Notes under the pieces: generated by a model
Told to the model about the DNA's origin: nothing
The model's database searches: none
What the model saw: only the letters and a program-made list of their open reading frames with translations
Shown here: piece after piece, positions 1 through 8,767 of the stretch
How the letters are laid out: every line of letters begins with the position of its first letter
Position numbering within the stretch: the stretch's first letter is position 1
Translations under genes and position numbers: made by a program
Assembly (NCBI GenBank): GCA_963775805.1
Contig: CAVZKG010000001.1
Coordinates: 2,914,001-2,978,000 of the forward strand
Direction of reading: 5' to 3'
Origin: JAFAMB01 sp963775805
GTDB lineage: Bacteria > Verrucomicrobiota > Verrucomicrobiia > Chthoniobacterales > JAFAMB01
Length of the DNA stretch: 64,000 nt

Positions 1-172
1 GCGGTGGTCCCCACAATTTGTCTGCATCAAATTTAAGAAAAGCTTGGCCAGAAGAAAGGCGACACTAATGTGGATTGAGCCGGGCATGACTACTCGCAAA
101 GCAACTCGGGAGTTTAATCATGCTGTAGTTATTCCTGAAAAAAAACAACACTCTCTTTTGACACATCTCACC

Positions 173-617
173 CTAACCCTTGACCGCCCCGGAGGTTAGG
201 CCAGCGATGATGTGCTTCTGGGCCATGAGATAAAAAATGACCGCGGGAGCCAGTGTCAGGCTCACGAAGGCGAGCACCTTGCCCCAATCGGTCCCATACT
301 GACCCTGGTACTGCATGATGCCTAATGGCCATGGATAAAGTGATTCATCATTGATCATCACTAAGGGCAGCAAATATTCGTTCCAACTTCCGACCAGGGA
401 CAGCACCCCCACCGTGGCGAGGATCGGCCGGGACAACGGCAAGGTGATCTGCCAAAACATGCGCGGGTAACTGCAACCGTCGACGAAGGCCGCTTCAAAT
501 AACTCATTGGGCAATTCCGCAAAAAAGCCCTGCAGCAACACGATCGCGAAGCCCAGGTTGAAAGCTATCTGCGGCAAAATGACTCCCCAGTACGAATCCA
601 AGAGTCCCATGTCGCGC
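173..617 (-). pseudogene. Carbohydrate ABC permease (MalG type), C-terminal half, cut by IS copy 1
   Basis: This is the C-terminal part of the second inner-membrane permease of a sugar ABC importer. It retains the EAA loop (EAAFVDG followed 10 residues later by LPLSRP), which docks on the ATPase, and the last three or so membrane segments, and ends at TAG 173-175. The matching N-terminal half lies at 2046-2390 beyond the IS element. About 15 residues expected between the halves in this family (the stretch before GLLDSYWG) are absent, so insertion was accompanied by a small deletion. A spurious ORF starts inside the IS terminal repeat; a functional permease is unlikely. Confidence 0.85.
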
Positions 618-671
618 TGAACCTGCCCCGATTTGACGGACACGTGAACTCAAAGAAAATGAGAGAACCCG

Positions 672-992
672 ATGGAAGAAAAAAAGAAGCATATCATCTA
701 CAAAGAAGAGTTTAGACGCCAGGCGGTGGAGATGGTGATCCACGGCGGCAAGAGCGTTGCGCAGGTGGCCCGGGAACTTGGGGTCAGTGAGTTCAGTTTA
801 AATCTGTGGAAGAAGAAATATCTGAAGGAGTTCGCACCGGCCCAGGTCGATGGGGAGGAAAGAACTCCGGAGCAGATGTATGAGGAGATACGGCGGCTGC
901 AGAAGGAAAACCAATACCTTAAGACTCAGCGCGATATCTTAAAAAAAGCGATGAGCATACTGGGCGAGGAGCCGAATCCCGGTATGCGGTGA
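672..992 (+). CDS. IS3-family transposase OrfA
   Basis: This 106-residue OrfA carries an N-terminal helix-turn-helix of the transposase_8 type (EEFRRQAVEMVIHGG to GVSEFSLNLWKKKY, about residues 12-55), which would bind the terminal repeats. A C-terminal leucine-zipper-like coiled coil (EEIRRLQKENQYLK, about residues 72-90) would allow oligomerisation with OrfAB. Its stop TGA 990-992 overlaps the GTG of OrfB. A run of seven A at 941-947 lies in the correct frame for a -1 slip into OrfB. It differs from copy 2 by isoleucine versus valine at residue 9. Confidence 0.9.
   Translation: MEEKKKHIIYKEEFRRQAVEMVIHGGKSVAQVARELGVSEFSLNLWKKKYLKEFAPAQVDGEERTPEQMYEEIRRLQKENQYLKTQRDILKKAMSILGEEPNPGMR
941..947 (+). 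promoter_or_regulatory. Probable -1 programmed frameshift site of the IS (A7 heptamer)
   Basis: The OrfA codons read TTA AAA AAA GCG, giving the heptamer A AAA AAA. The -1 frame is open from here to the OrfB GTG at 989, so a slip would produce an OrfAB fusion transposase, the usual IS3-family arrangement. The same seven-base run is kept in copy 2 (T7 at 21046-21052 on the plus strand). Confidence 0.6.
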
Positions 993-1888
993 TCAAAGCC
1001 TTATCGGTGCAATACGCTATCAAGCCCTGTTGTGAAGCGCTGCGCGTATCGCGCAGCGGGTTTTACCAATGGCAGAAGGGGGCCCAGTCAAAGCGAGCCC
1101 GTGAGGAGGCCGAGTTGGTTAAGGAGATAAAGTCCATTTACGATGCCAATAAGGGTCGATACGGCAGTCCGCGGGTGACCCAGACTTTGCGCATAACCGG
1201 GAAGCGCTATGGCAAGAATCGGGTGGCGCGCCTGATGCGCAAAGATGGCTTAAGAGCCCGGCGTAAGCGGGCATTCCGGCCTCGGACCACAGTTAGTGGA
1301 AAGCTCTCTGTACCCAATCTGGTAAAGGATTTGGAGCCGACTCATATCGATCAGATTTGGGTCAGTGATATCACTTACGTGGCAACCCTAGAAGGATGGC
1401 TTTACCTGGCAGTGATCCTGGATCTGTTCAGCCGCAAAGTGGTCGGATGGAAGCTGGGAGAATCCTTGGAGGCAGAGTTGGTTCAGGAGGCCCTGGACAA
1501 TGCCCTGTGCAGACGTGATCCACAGAGGGGAATGTATTTTCATTCCGATCGAGGTAGTCAGTATTCGAGTCAGGCGGTATGTAAACCCTTAAGGGTTATC
1601 GGGGCCAATCGGAGCATGAGCGCTAGGGGAAACTGTTACGATAATGCGAAAGCAGAAGCCTTCTTCAGTACGCTCAAAACGGAATGTTTTCCGGCCAGAC
1701 AACTCTTTGAATCCAAGGCTCAGGCACGACGTGAAATCTTCGAGTACATCGAAGTTTACTACAACAATCAGCGCGTTCATAGCGCGCTCGGTTACCAGAC
1801 TCCGTCCGGATTTGAGGCGCTTAAGAACAAAACAAAAACCAACTTTTTCGCAGAAAAAGCTACAGTGATCCCTTTTCAGAATGCGTAA
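989..1888 (+). CDS. IS3-family transposase OrfB (DDE integrase core)
   Basis: This 299-residue product has an N-terminal HTH_21-like region (residues about 35-90) and an rve/DDE core. The catalytic acidic residues are visible in WVSDITYV, FHSDRGSQYSS and NAKAEAFFSTLK, the D,D(35)E arrangement of the IS3/IS150 group. The annotated start is GTG 989, overlapping the OrfA stop; expression may instead be by frameshift at 941-947. The reading frame is intact, so this copy may still be active. An identical-length gene in copy 2 differs near the N-terminus (MIKAL here, MIEVL there). Confidence 0.92.
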   Translation: MIKALSVQYAIKPCCEALRVSRSGFYQWQKGAQSKRAREEAELVKEIKSIYDANKGRYGSPRVTQTLRITGKRYGKNRVARLMRKDGLRARRKRAFRPRTTVSGKLSVPNLVKDLEPTHIDQIWVSDITYVATLEGWLYLAVILDLFSRKVVGWKLGESLEAELVQEALDNALCRRDPQRGMYFHSDRGSQYSSQAVCKPLRVIGANRSMSARGNCYDNAKAEAFFSTLKTECFPARQLFESKAQARREIFEYIEVYYNNQRVHSALGYQTPSGFEALKNKTKTNFFAEKATVIPFQNA

Positions 1889-2045
1889 CGTAGTTCAAGC
1901 GAGCAAATGGAATAAATGGAAGGCAGGCCGTAGGCAGGTGCCGTTTATGCCGGATTGCGACCTTGAACTCGAGTGCAGCGTTCTGATCAATCCAACAACC
2001 AACAAATAACACGATTCTCGTGTCCGTTTTTTCGGGGGAAGTACA

Positions 2046-2390
2046 AAGCCCCAAAGCCAAGTAGTTGGCGAGCCACCTTTTTCCCGCAAAGCGTAGATGG
2101 GCCAGCACGAAGGCCGCCATGGAACTAACTAGCAACGTTAAGACCACGGTCACGAAGGCTATAAAAGTCGAGTTGCCCAGCATCTGCCAAAAACGTCCGC
2201 TCATGGCGATCGAAACGTAGTTGTCAAACAGCCACTGGCGAGGCAACCCGAATGCGTTGGTGCGCAGTTCTCCCGAGGTTTTAAATCCCCCCATGAACGT
2301 AGCCCAAAGCGGCAATAAACAGAGCCCGGAGGCCAGCAACAGTACCAGCCAGCGGTAGTAAACATATGGGCCTGAATGGTTCTTTTCCAT
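2046..2390 (-). pseudogene. Carbohydrate ABC permease (MalG type), N-terminal half, cut by IS copy 1
   Basis: This fragment starts at ATG 2390, only 2 bp downstream of the stop of the preceding permease, so it was the third gene of the operon. It encodes about 115 residues: a first membrane segment (VLLLASGLCLLPLWATF), a periplasmic loop (FGLPRQWLFDNY), and the next two segments up to LANYLALGL. There the frame runs into the right terminal repeat of the IS. The rest of the gene lies at 173-617. Function is presumed lost unless another permease substitutes. Confidence 0.85.
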
Positions 2391-2392
2391 AC

Positions 2393-3427
2393 TTATCGTC
2401 CCTCCTTTGGACGCATGAAAAGCCGTTTGTAAAACACCATCACCAACACGCAAATGACGAACAGGCTCACCCCAATCGCGCTGCCAAAGCCCACCCGCAT
2501 CCGTTTGATGCCGAAATTGTAAAGATAAGAGACTGCCGAGTTCGTTGAATTGGATGGCCCCCCGTCGGTTAACGCGACAATGATGGCGAAAGCCTGCAAT
2601 GAACCCAGGATGCTGAAGAATAGCGACAGTACCGCCACCGGGCGCATCAAGGGCAGAACGATGTTCAAGGTGGTCTGCCAAAGGTTGGCCCCGTCGATTT
2701 TTGCCGCCTCCAGCACCTCATCGCCTATTCCTTGTCGTCCGGCGACGAAGAGCGCCATGTGAAAGCCGAAGTACTTCCAAACCACCACCACCAGCAGTGC
2801 AGCGGTGGCCCAACCCTGTGTGGCCAGCACCTGGGGCGCTTCCTGGCCAAACCAGCGATAAACCACGGCCACAACTCCATAATTGCCGTCGTACATATAA
2901 CGCCAGATCAATCCCGCTACGATCTCGCCCAGGATGTAAGGCAAAAAGAAGATGGCCCGGAAGACCACGCTGGAGCGGCTCTTGTCCGAAATCATCAACG
3001 CAAGCGCCAGCGCCAACGGCACCTGGATGCAGGCTGACACTAAGATGATGAGCAAGTTGTTAAATAAGGATTGGAAAAAGAGCGGGTCATTCCAGACCCG
3101 TATGAAATTATCCAGGCCGATCCATTTGGAAGGCGCACCATAGCCGTTCCAGTTAAAAAAACTGTAGTATGCGGCTTCGACCACAGGCCAGGTGACAAAG
3201 AGGGTAAAGAGTAAAAGCGCCGGCGGTAAAAAGAGGAGGCAGGTTCTCATCTGGCTCGAACCCGAAAAGTCCTGCAGACGCCGCCACAAGTTTGGTTTGA
3301 CGCCCATCAGTTGCTCCAACTGGCGCGCCTCGGCAAGGCTTGGCAGGTCTTCCTGTACCTGCGAAGTAATAGTGGGTGCAACGGGACTCTTCCCGGCGGG
3401 AGTCATTGGATCGTGGGGAGAAGCCAT
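2393..3427 (-). CDS. Carbohydrate ABC transporter permease (MalF/UgpA type)
   Basis: This 344-residue inner-membrane permease of a family-1 carbohydrate importer has a cytoplasmic N-terminal tail of about 60 residues. About six membrane segments follow, the first at LLFLPPALLLFTLFVTW. The EAA loop (EAAKIDGANLWQTTLNIVLP, residues 240-259) contacts the ATPase. It lies downstream of the solute-binding protein gene (144 bp gap) and 2 bp upstream of the broken MalG-type gene. No ATPase gene is seen in the window; in many bacteria a shared MsmK-like ATPase encoded elsewhere serves such systems. With the partner permease broken, this importer is probably not functional in this strain. Confidence 0.88.
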   Translation of the reverse strand: MASPHDPMTPAGKSPVAPTITSQVQEDLPSLAEARQLEQLMGVKPNLWRRLQDFSGSSQMRTCLLFLPPALLLFTLFVTWPVVEAAYYSFFNWNGYGAPSKWIGLDNFIRVWNDPLFFQSLFNNLLIILVSACIQVPLALALALMISDKSRSSVVFRAIFFLPYILGEIVAGLIWRYMYDGNYGVVAVVYRWFGQEAPQVLATQGWATAALLVVVVWKYFGFHMALFVAGRQGIGDEVLEAAKIDGANLWQTTLNIVLPLMRPVAVLSLFFSILGSLQAFAIIVALTDGGPSNSTNSAVSYLYNFGIKRMRVGFGSAIGVSLFVICVLVMVFYKRLFMRPKEGR

Positions 3428-3571
3428 AGGGTGCCTATCGTGAGTTCAACTCCGAAGCTGACTGCACCCTCGATCTGATAACTGGCAGTGGCCGTTCCCC
3501 AAAAAAAGGATTCGGTAGAGGGATCAGACATAGTTGGGAGGTTGTTTCAGGTTCAAGAAATTCGTTAAGTA

Positions 3572-4834
3572 CTACGGCTTGTTCTGCTGCCAAGATGCTT
3601 CGAGAGCTTTGGCAGCCTTTTCGGGCGTCGTGTTACCAGAAGCCAAGTCGGCGCTCGCATCATTGAGGACCCGGCCAGTGTCTGGCCCTAACAGTTGGTC
3701 CATGGCGATTTGAATCCATTGCGACTTGTCGATTTCCTGCGCGATCTGCCTGAGGAACGGATCTTCGATCGCATCGGCGGTGCCTTCGACCGCAGGGATA
3801 AATAGTCCTGGGGCGGCCAGCTTGGTCTGGGTATCTTTTCCTAACCAAACTTTCATGAAATCGATCGTTTCCTTGGGCGCTTCTTTCGTAACAAGCCAGC
3901 CGTCCAAGCTCGCAAACAGGTCGTTGGCTTTGCCTTTGCCTCCTTTGACTTCTGGGAAGAAAACCCAGCCCAGCTTTTCGTTAGGTAGACCTTTCTTGTC
4001 AGTGGAGTCCGCCCGACCCTCAACCAAGTCCCAGGTACCCATTAGATGAAATGCCGTCTTGCCGTCATGAAAGGTTCCCGCCGCTTCCGCGTACGTATTG
4101 GCCAAATAGCCTTTTTGGAATGGTTGCAGGGCGGTGAAAGCCTGATAAAGCTGGAAGGCTTTGACTACGTCGGGACTGGCAAAGCCGCCGTTCTTGTCAT
4201 GGTACACCGCTTCCATACCATCCTTGCCCAGGATCCGCATCATCAACATGGCGGTGTAAAAATGCAGTGGCCACTTGTCTTTGCCACCTGCCGCCACCGG
4301 AGTAATGCCGGCAGCTTGACACTTTTTGACTGCGTCGACAAAGTCGTCCCACTGCTGGATTTTTGTCGGATCCACTCCGGCTTTCTGGCACAGCTCCTTA
4401 TTGTACCAGAGCACGATTGGCGCGACGTCGTTCGGCAGTCCGTAAAGCTTACCATCTACGGTAAAGTTTTGGATGGTGGCCGGGTAAAAGGTATCCTTAA
4501 ACCCACCTTCGCTAGCTGCTTTCGTAATGTCCTGGCAAATGCCCGAACCGACCTGCTCGTACATCACCCCACCGCCCCAACTGTGAAACGCGCTCGGCCG
4601 ATCCTTGGATTGGAGCAGGGTTGGCAATTTGGCCTTGAAGGCCTCATTTTCCAGATAGTCGAATTCCACTTTGACACCGGGGTGAGCGCTTTCGAATTTC
4701 TGAGCAGCCTCCTGCCAGATCGCCATGATTTTGGCGTTTGATTGAAGATGCAGGATTTTAATGACCGTCTCAGCCGGAGCGGACGACAGAAGCGATGCGA
4801 AACACGCACAAGAGAGAAGAGATTTGAGATTCAT
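3572..4834 (-). CDS. Extracellular solute-binding protein, family 1 (sugar ABC importer)
   Basis: This 420-residue periplasmic sugar-binding protein has a Sec signal peptide of about 21 residues ending near SSAPA. The mature part shows the family-1 fold: an N-terminal lobe strand (VIKILHLQ), the hinge region GKLYGLPNDVAPIVLWYNKE and the C-terminal GWLVTKEAP. It is the first gene of the minus-strand transport operon and is preceded by a divergently placed control region and an AraC-type regulator. The exact sugar cannot be read from the sequence. A 3' remnant of a related gene lies at 6110-6190. Confidence 0.87.
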   Translation of the reverse strand: MNLKSLLSCACFASLLSSAPAETVIKILHLQSNAKIMAIWQEAAQKFESAHPGVKVEFDYLENEAFKAKLPTLLQSKDRPSAFHSWGGGVMYEQVGSGICQDITKAASEGGFKDTFYPATIQNFTVDGKLYGLPNDVAPIVLWYNKELCQKAGVDPTKIQQWDDFVDAVKKCQAAGITPVAAGGKDKWPLHFYTAMLMMRILGKDGMEAVYHDKNGGFASPDVVKAFQLYQAFTALQPFQKGYLANTYAEAAGTFHDGKTAFHLMGTWDLVEGRADSTDKKGLPNEKLGWVFFPEVKGGKGKANDLFASLDGWLVTKEAPKETIDFMKVWLGKDTQTKLAAPGLFIPAVEGTADAIEDPFLRQIAQEIDKSQWIQIAMDQLLGPDTGRVLNDASADLASGNTTPEKAAKALEASWQQNKP

Positions 4835-5143
4835 TGGTTTGGTGGGGGCGAAGTTTTAGCCAGGTCAACCGAAAGATCATTCCCCAAGTCCAAACTGGGA
4901 TTGATAATCTGATCAACGGGTTCAGAGTGTGCCAGGAAGCAAGAAAACGTCTTCGCAAAAAACGGCAAAAACTGATACTTTTCTGTACCTAATAACGAAG
5001 TTCTTGAACCAGAGAAGCCAATGAACAGGGCGCATTTGGTTCTGTAGAGGCGAAAGTGCCTGGTATTTTTGGATCTCTACGGTGATGACGCCCAATTGGA
5101 CTAATGCTATTCGGTATTAAAATGGCTTTGCCCTTTTTGAGGT
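4835..5143 (-). other. Intergenic region upstream of the sugar operon
   Basis: These 309 bp lie between the AraC-type regulator stop and the solute-binding protein start, all on the minus strand. I see no coding remnant or clear Shine-Dalgarno sequence before ATG 4834. The region is the probable promoter/operator segment for the operon, with an A/T-rich stretch around 4940-4985, but no motif is convincing enough to name. Confidence 0.4.
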
Positions 5144-6034
5144 TTAAGTGACCTCCTCTTGGGCCCAATGCTTGCGGTACTCTTTCGGCGTAACCCTGTA
5201 TTTCCACCGGAATTGGCGATTGAAATTGGCGAGGTTGGTAAAGCCGCAGTCGTACGCAGTTTCTGCGATAGTCTTGTCGGTCTCTCTTAAAAGTTTGCAC
5301 GCATAGCTAAGACGAAGGTCGATCAATGCTTCGATGAAGGTGCGACCTGTCTCACGCCGAAAGAAACGGCTAAATGTTGCTTCATTCATGGCGACCGCTT
5401 TGGCTACTTCTGGCACAGAACAGGATTCTCGAAAATGAGTGCCCAAGTATCGGTAGACGGATTCGATGCGGCGCTTTGCTTCGCCAGAATCTTGAAGGTG
5501 ATAAGCCGCTGCGCACAGGGTGCGGCTCTGGGCATCTCGACTCAGCAACGCCAACATTTCGAGCAAGGTCAGTAAGCGTTTCGGACCCGATTCGCCGCCT
5601 AGTCGCATCATAAGCGGCACCGCTTGCGCCGCCATCAGGTGGGAGAACGCAACCCCTCGAGAAGCCACTTCAAGGAGCGATTTTAAGCGAGCTAGTTCGG
5701 GAAGGAGTAGCAGGTATTCACCAAATATCTCCGGTTTGAACTGAATCACGCACGCTTCAGCGTACTGACACTCGGCGTCGTTGACCCAAAAGTGTGGCAA
5801 GTTGCTGCCCAGCAAAACGAGGTGCCCGGCCTTGAACGTCTGGCTCGAATCACCGACAAATTCCACGCCATCCCCGTCCACAAAGTGGATCAACTCGATC
5901 TCTGGATGGTAATGGTAAACGAACCGGAACCGACGCGCTCTCACGTGCTTCCAGAGAACGGACGAATCGTTCTCAAAAGGCACTTTTTCAAACGCAGCGA
6001 CTGCGGCGCCTGGGGATGGCTTCTCGGCGCTCAT
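5144..6034 (-). CDS. AraC-family transcriptional regulator
   Basis: This 296-residue regulator has an N-terminal cupin-like ligand domain (residues about 30-110, with YHYHPEIELIHFVDG and LLGSNLPHFW). A C-terminal double helix-turn-helix follows (residues about 195-290, VAKAVAMNEATFSRFF and IAETAYDCGFTNLANFNRQF), with the characteristic ending RVTPKEYR. It is encoded directly upstream of, and codirectionally with, the sugar ABC genes, so it is the likely ligand-responsive regulator of that locus. The ligand is not deducible. Confidence 0.9.
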   Translation of the reverse strand: MSAEKPSPGAAVAAFEKVPFENDSSVLWKHVRARRFRFVYHYHPEIELIHFVDGDGVEFVGDSSQTFKAGHLVLLGSNLPHFWVNDAECQYAEACVIQFKPEIFGEYLLLLPELARLKSLLEVASRGVAFSHLMAAQAVPLMMRLGGESGPKRLLTLLEMLALLSRDAQSRTLCAAAYHLQDSGEAKRRIESVYRYLGTHFRESCSVPEVAKAVAMNEATFSRFFRRETGRTFIEALIDLRLSYACKLLRETDKTIAETAYDCGFTNLANFNRQFRWKYRVTPKEYRKHWAQEEVT

Positions 6035-6109
6035 TGCAATTCATTTTGTGCCTTAAGCCGCGCGAGTTCCAGAAAAGTTCTACTTTGCGCCGAGCCACTG
6101 CTTGTTTCG

Positions 6110-6190
6110 CTACCAGGACTCCTCAATCGCTTTGGCGCCTTTCTCGGGCGTACTGTTGCCGGAGGCGTCCTCAGTGATTCTTTGACAGCG
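6110..6190 (-). pseudogene. 3' remnant of a second solute-binding protein gene
   Basis: On the minus strand these bases read EDASGNSTPEKGAKAIEESW followed by TAG. The intact solute-binding protein at 3572-4834 ends ASGNTTPEKAAKALEASW plus QQNKP. The match is clear at the protein level over about 20 residues, and the TAG lies where a CAG would continue the alignment. Nothing upstream in the remnant extends the homology. It is therefore the decayed tail of a paralogous gene lying just upstream of the AraC-type gene. Confidence 0.65.
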
Positions 6191-6295
6191 TTGTCTGTGA
6201 ATTTGGAAATTATTTTGCGTGATTGTTTGGTCGATATTTTGCGCGCTCCTCATTCAATTCCCGGGTAAAAGCAAACACACTGAGAGCTTCGCTAT

Positions 6296-7279
6296 TTACT
6301 GATGGCCGACGATACGATGCGGGACATACGGCTCTTCCAGGTATGCGACCTCTTCCTGGATCAGTTTAACAGACAGAGCGCCCACGGCATCTTCCAGATG
6401 TGTGATCTTCGTTGCCCCGACGATAGGAGCAATAACCGGTTTCTTCTGTAACAGCCAGGCAAGCGCGACATGAACGCGTGGAACCCCGCGCTTTTCTGCG
6501 ATTTCTGCGACCCGCTCTATGACTTGTCGGTCGGTTTCGGCTGTCGCATCGTATTTGCTCTTCGCGATTTGATCGGTTTCGGAACGATGCGTCCTCTCCG
6601 ACGACCAGTCACGGCTCAATCTTCCAGATGCAAGCGGACTATACGGAATCACCCCGATTTTCTCCTCGCGACAGAGCGGCAGCATCTCCCGCTCCTCTTC
6701 GCGGTAGATGAGGTTGAGGTGATCCTGCATTGAGACGAAGCGGGTCCAGCCATACTTCTCGGCGACGTGCAGCGCCTTCTGGAACTGCCACGCGAACATG
6801 GCGGAGGCACCGATATATCGCGCCTTGCCGGCCCTCACCACCTCATGTAGCGCTTCCACCGTTTCCTCGATCGGGGTTTGGTAATCCCAGCGATGGATCT
6901 GGTAGAGGTCCACGTAATCCGTCCTAAGGCGCTTCAGACTTTTGTCGATCTCACTCAGGATCGCCTTGCGCGATAGCCCGGCGCCATTCGGTCCGTCGTG
7001 CATTTTGCCGTGCACCTTGGTGGCGATGACGACCTCATCCCGATTCGCAAAGTCTTTCAACCCGATTCCGAGGATCTCCTCACTCGTTCCACTGGCGTAG
7101 ACGTTGGCGGTATCGAAAAAATTGATCCCCAACTCGAGCGCTTTCTTGATGATCGGCTGGCTGCTTTCCTCGTTAAGCACCCATTTGTGAATCCCACGTT
7201 CTGCGTCACCGAACCCCATGCAACCGAGACATATTCGAGATACGTCCATTCCGCTGTTTCCTAGCTTCGTGTATTCCAC
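6296..7279 (-). CDS. Aldo/keto reductase
   Basis: This 327-residue NADPH-dependent TIM-barrel oxidoreductase of the YdhF/Tas-like AKR group reduces carbonyl substrates in the cytoplasm. The catalytic tetrad is visible: Asp56 (NFFDTANVY), Tyr61, Lys88 (VVIATKVHG) and His129 (YQIHRWD). The C-terminal half has the usual IPYSPLASG and VGATK cofactor-binding segments. A second, different AKR gene follows upstream on the same strand (7503-8492) after a 223 bp gap with no visible feature, so cotranscription is possible but not shown. The natural substrate is unknown. Confidence 0.9.
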   Translation of the reverse strand: MEYTKLGNSGMDVSRICLGCMGFGDAERGIHKWVLNEESSQPIIKKALELGINFFDTANVYASGTSEEILGIGLKDFANRDEVVIATKVHGKMHDGPNGAGLSRKAILSEIDKSLKRLRTDYVDLYQIHRWDYQTPIEETVEALHEVVRAGKARYIGASAMFAWQFQKALHVAEKYGWTRFVSMQDHLNLIYREEEREMLPLCREEKIGVIPYSPLASGRLSRDWSSERTHRSETDQIAKSKYDATAETDRQVIERVAEIAEKRGVPRVHVALAWLLQKKPVIAPIVGATKITHLEDAVGALSVKLIQEEVAYLEEPYVPHRIVGHQ

Positions 7280-7502
7280 GTGATCTTCCTTCCTTTTCTA
7301 TCAGAGGTTGTAATCCAGTGATCCGAATGAGCGCCTTTCTTCCAGCACACGATGCGCCAATTACAAGTGCTACTTTTACTTCGAATGCAGTGTGCATTTA
7401 GTTTTCTAGGTCCTCTACCGTTTGCATGAGTTTTGGGGTTATAACGCTACCAGAAATGGGATGACGGGCTCGTCCTTCAGAAAAGAAGGTCAAACTGGTT
7501 TT

Positions 7503-8492
7503 TCAGTGTCCGACTCGTTTTTCCTCCTCTGTGGGATATCGATCCCCTTGTAGCTTAATCTTCGAGACGGCGTGATTGAGGTCGCGCCATTCTTCGGGAG
7601 TGAATTCAAAGTCTAACGATCTCAGATTCTCTTCCAGACGCTCCAGTTTGGTGGTACCCGGAATGGGAACGATCCAAGGTTTTTGAGAGAGCACCCAGGC
7701 GAGCGCGACTTGGGACACGGTCGCTCCTTTCCGTCGACCAAACTCATTGAGCAGCTCGACAAGAACGCGATTCGCTTTCATCGCCTCTGCGGTGAAGCGG
7801 GGTAAGGTGGCGCGGTTGTCGTTACGGCTGTCGAACTTCGTCCGCTCGTTCAAAGCGCCGGCGAGGTAACCTCTGCCGAGCGGGCTGTAAGGAACAAAAC
7901 CGATACCGAGTTCTTCGAGTGTCGGCAGGACTTCCTCTTCCGGCTCCCTCCACATCAGGGAATATTCGCTTTGAACAGCGGTCAGAGGCTGAATGGCATG
8001 GGCGCGACGGATCGTTTGTGCGCTCACTTCACAAAGACCGAAATGCTTCACCTTGCCTTGCTGAATTAAATGCTTCACGGTCCCTGCCACGTCCTCAATG
8101 GGCACGTTGGGGTCAAAGCGGTGCTGGTAGAAAAGATCGATGCTTTCGGATTTGAGTCGTTTGAGCGATTCTTCGGCAACTTGGAGGATATGCTCCGGAC
8201 GACTGTTCAGACCCGTCGACTTTCCGTTCTCAATATTGGACCCGAACTTCGTGGCAATGACCACCTCCTTGCGGAAAGGAAAAACCGCTTCGCCCACAAG
8301 TTCTTCGTTGATGAAAGGACCGTAGATTTCTGCGGTATCGAAAAAGGTAATGCCAAGCTCCACTGCTTTGCGGATCAGCCCTATCATTGCATTCCTGTCG
8401 GGGGCGGGGCCGCGATGGTAACTCATGCCCATGCAGCCGAGCCCGATAGCTGAAACTTCCAGGTTACTGTTTCCAAGTTTGCGTTTTTGCAT
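7503..8492 (-). CDS. Aldo/keto reductase
   Basis: This 329-residue AKR of the group that includes plant and yeast perakine/YakC-type reductases carries the tetrad Asp52 (FFDTAEIYG), Tyr57, Lys82 (VVIATKFG) and His124 (YQHRFD), plus PYSPLGRGYL and PIPGTTK for NADPH binding. It is complete and preceded by normal start context. An almost identical copy with an internal in-frame deletion of about 218 codons is present at 43993-44337, so this gene was duplicated recently. The substrate cannot be inferred. Confidence 0.9.
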   Translation of the reverse strand: MQKRKLGNSNLEVSAIGLGCMGMSYHRGPAPDRNAMIGLIRKAVELGITFFDTAEIYGPFINEELVGEAVFPFRKEVVIATKFGSNIENGKSTGLNSRPEHILQVAEESLKRLKSESIDLFYQHRFDPNVPIEDVAGTVKHLIQQGKVKHFGLCEVSAQTIRRAHAIQPLTAVQSEYSLMWREPEEEVLPTLEELGIGFVPYSPLGRGYLAGALNERTKFDSRNDNRATLPRFTAEAMKANRVLVELLNEFGRRKGATVSQVALAWVLSQKPWIVPIPGTTKLERLEENLRSLDFEFTPEEWRDLNHAVSKIKLQGDRYPTEEEKRVGH

Positions 8493-8524
8493 TTTTTGAA
8501 TTTCTGTCCCGACGATACAATCAG

Positions 8525-8767
8525 CTAGCGACCCGGTGGCTGCTCTCGGGATCGTGCGGTCCCTGTCGAATTCTTGCGCAAAAAAAGGTTCTGTAGGGAG
8601 GAGACTAAGCGCTTAAGCCACCACGCTACGTAGAGGGCGTCATCGACCGCAACGGACCAAATCCACGTCGGGGTGCCGTACGTTACCCCTCCGTCGCGGA
8701 ACGGTGAGATGTGCAAGTCATCGGCCTCAGCGATCTTGCGCAGTTCGTCTTTCAACCAAGAGATCAT
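8525..8767 (-). pseudogene. Truncated DUF2255-family gene
   Basis: From ATG 8767 the product begins MISWLKDELRKIAEADDL, continues with HISPFRDGGVTYGTPTWIW and SVAVDDALYV, which is the conserved N-terminal third of DUF2255 proteins (normally about 120 residues). After YVA the family resemblance stops (the expected RAYNG segment is missing) and the frame runs into unrelated sequence containing a 40 bp repeat. It is therefore a 5' fragment. The function of the family is unknown. Confidence 0.6.
8539..8578 (+). repeat. 40 bp direct repeat, copy 1
   Basis: This segment begins GCTGCTCTCGGGATCGTGCG and matches 9206-9245 at 37 of 40 positions by eye. On the minus strand one frame of both copies encodes a related peptide (FAQEFDRDRTIPRAA here, FPQEYDRCRTIPRAA in the other), so they may be remnants of one duplicated coding segment. 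Confidence 0.6.

Larger units (their letters stand above)
618..2045 (+). mobile_element. IS3-family insertion sequence, copy 1 (1428 bp)
   Basis: Boundaries were set by comparison with the second copy at 19948-21375. The element begins TGAACCTGCCCC and ends GGGGGAAGTACA. Its imperfect terminal inverted repeats of about 27 bp both contain GTGTCCGT or its complement. It encodes OrfA and OrfB of the IS3 family. The 3 bp flanks (CGC on the left, AAG on the right) do not match, so there is no target-site duplication, unlike copy 2. It interrupts the MalG-type permease. The two copies differ at a few positions only, for example at the OrfB start region and OrfA residue 9. Confidence 0.93.

Noticed and set aside
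1860..2681. A 273-residue frame starting inside the upstream permease gene
   Set aside because: The real permease start is ATG 2390, just after the stop of the preceding gene. The upstream extension is antisense-free but unconserved, and its end is IS sequence.
2701..3048. Plus-strand open frames opposite the permease genes
   Set aside because: They are antisense shadows of clear ABC permease genes and encode low-complexity Pro/Arg-rich peptides.
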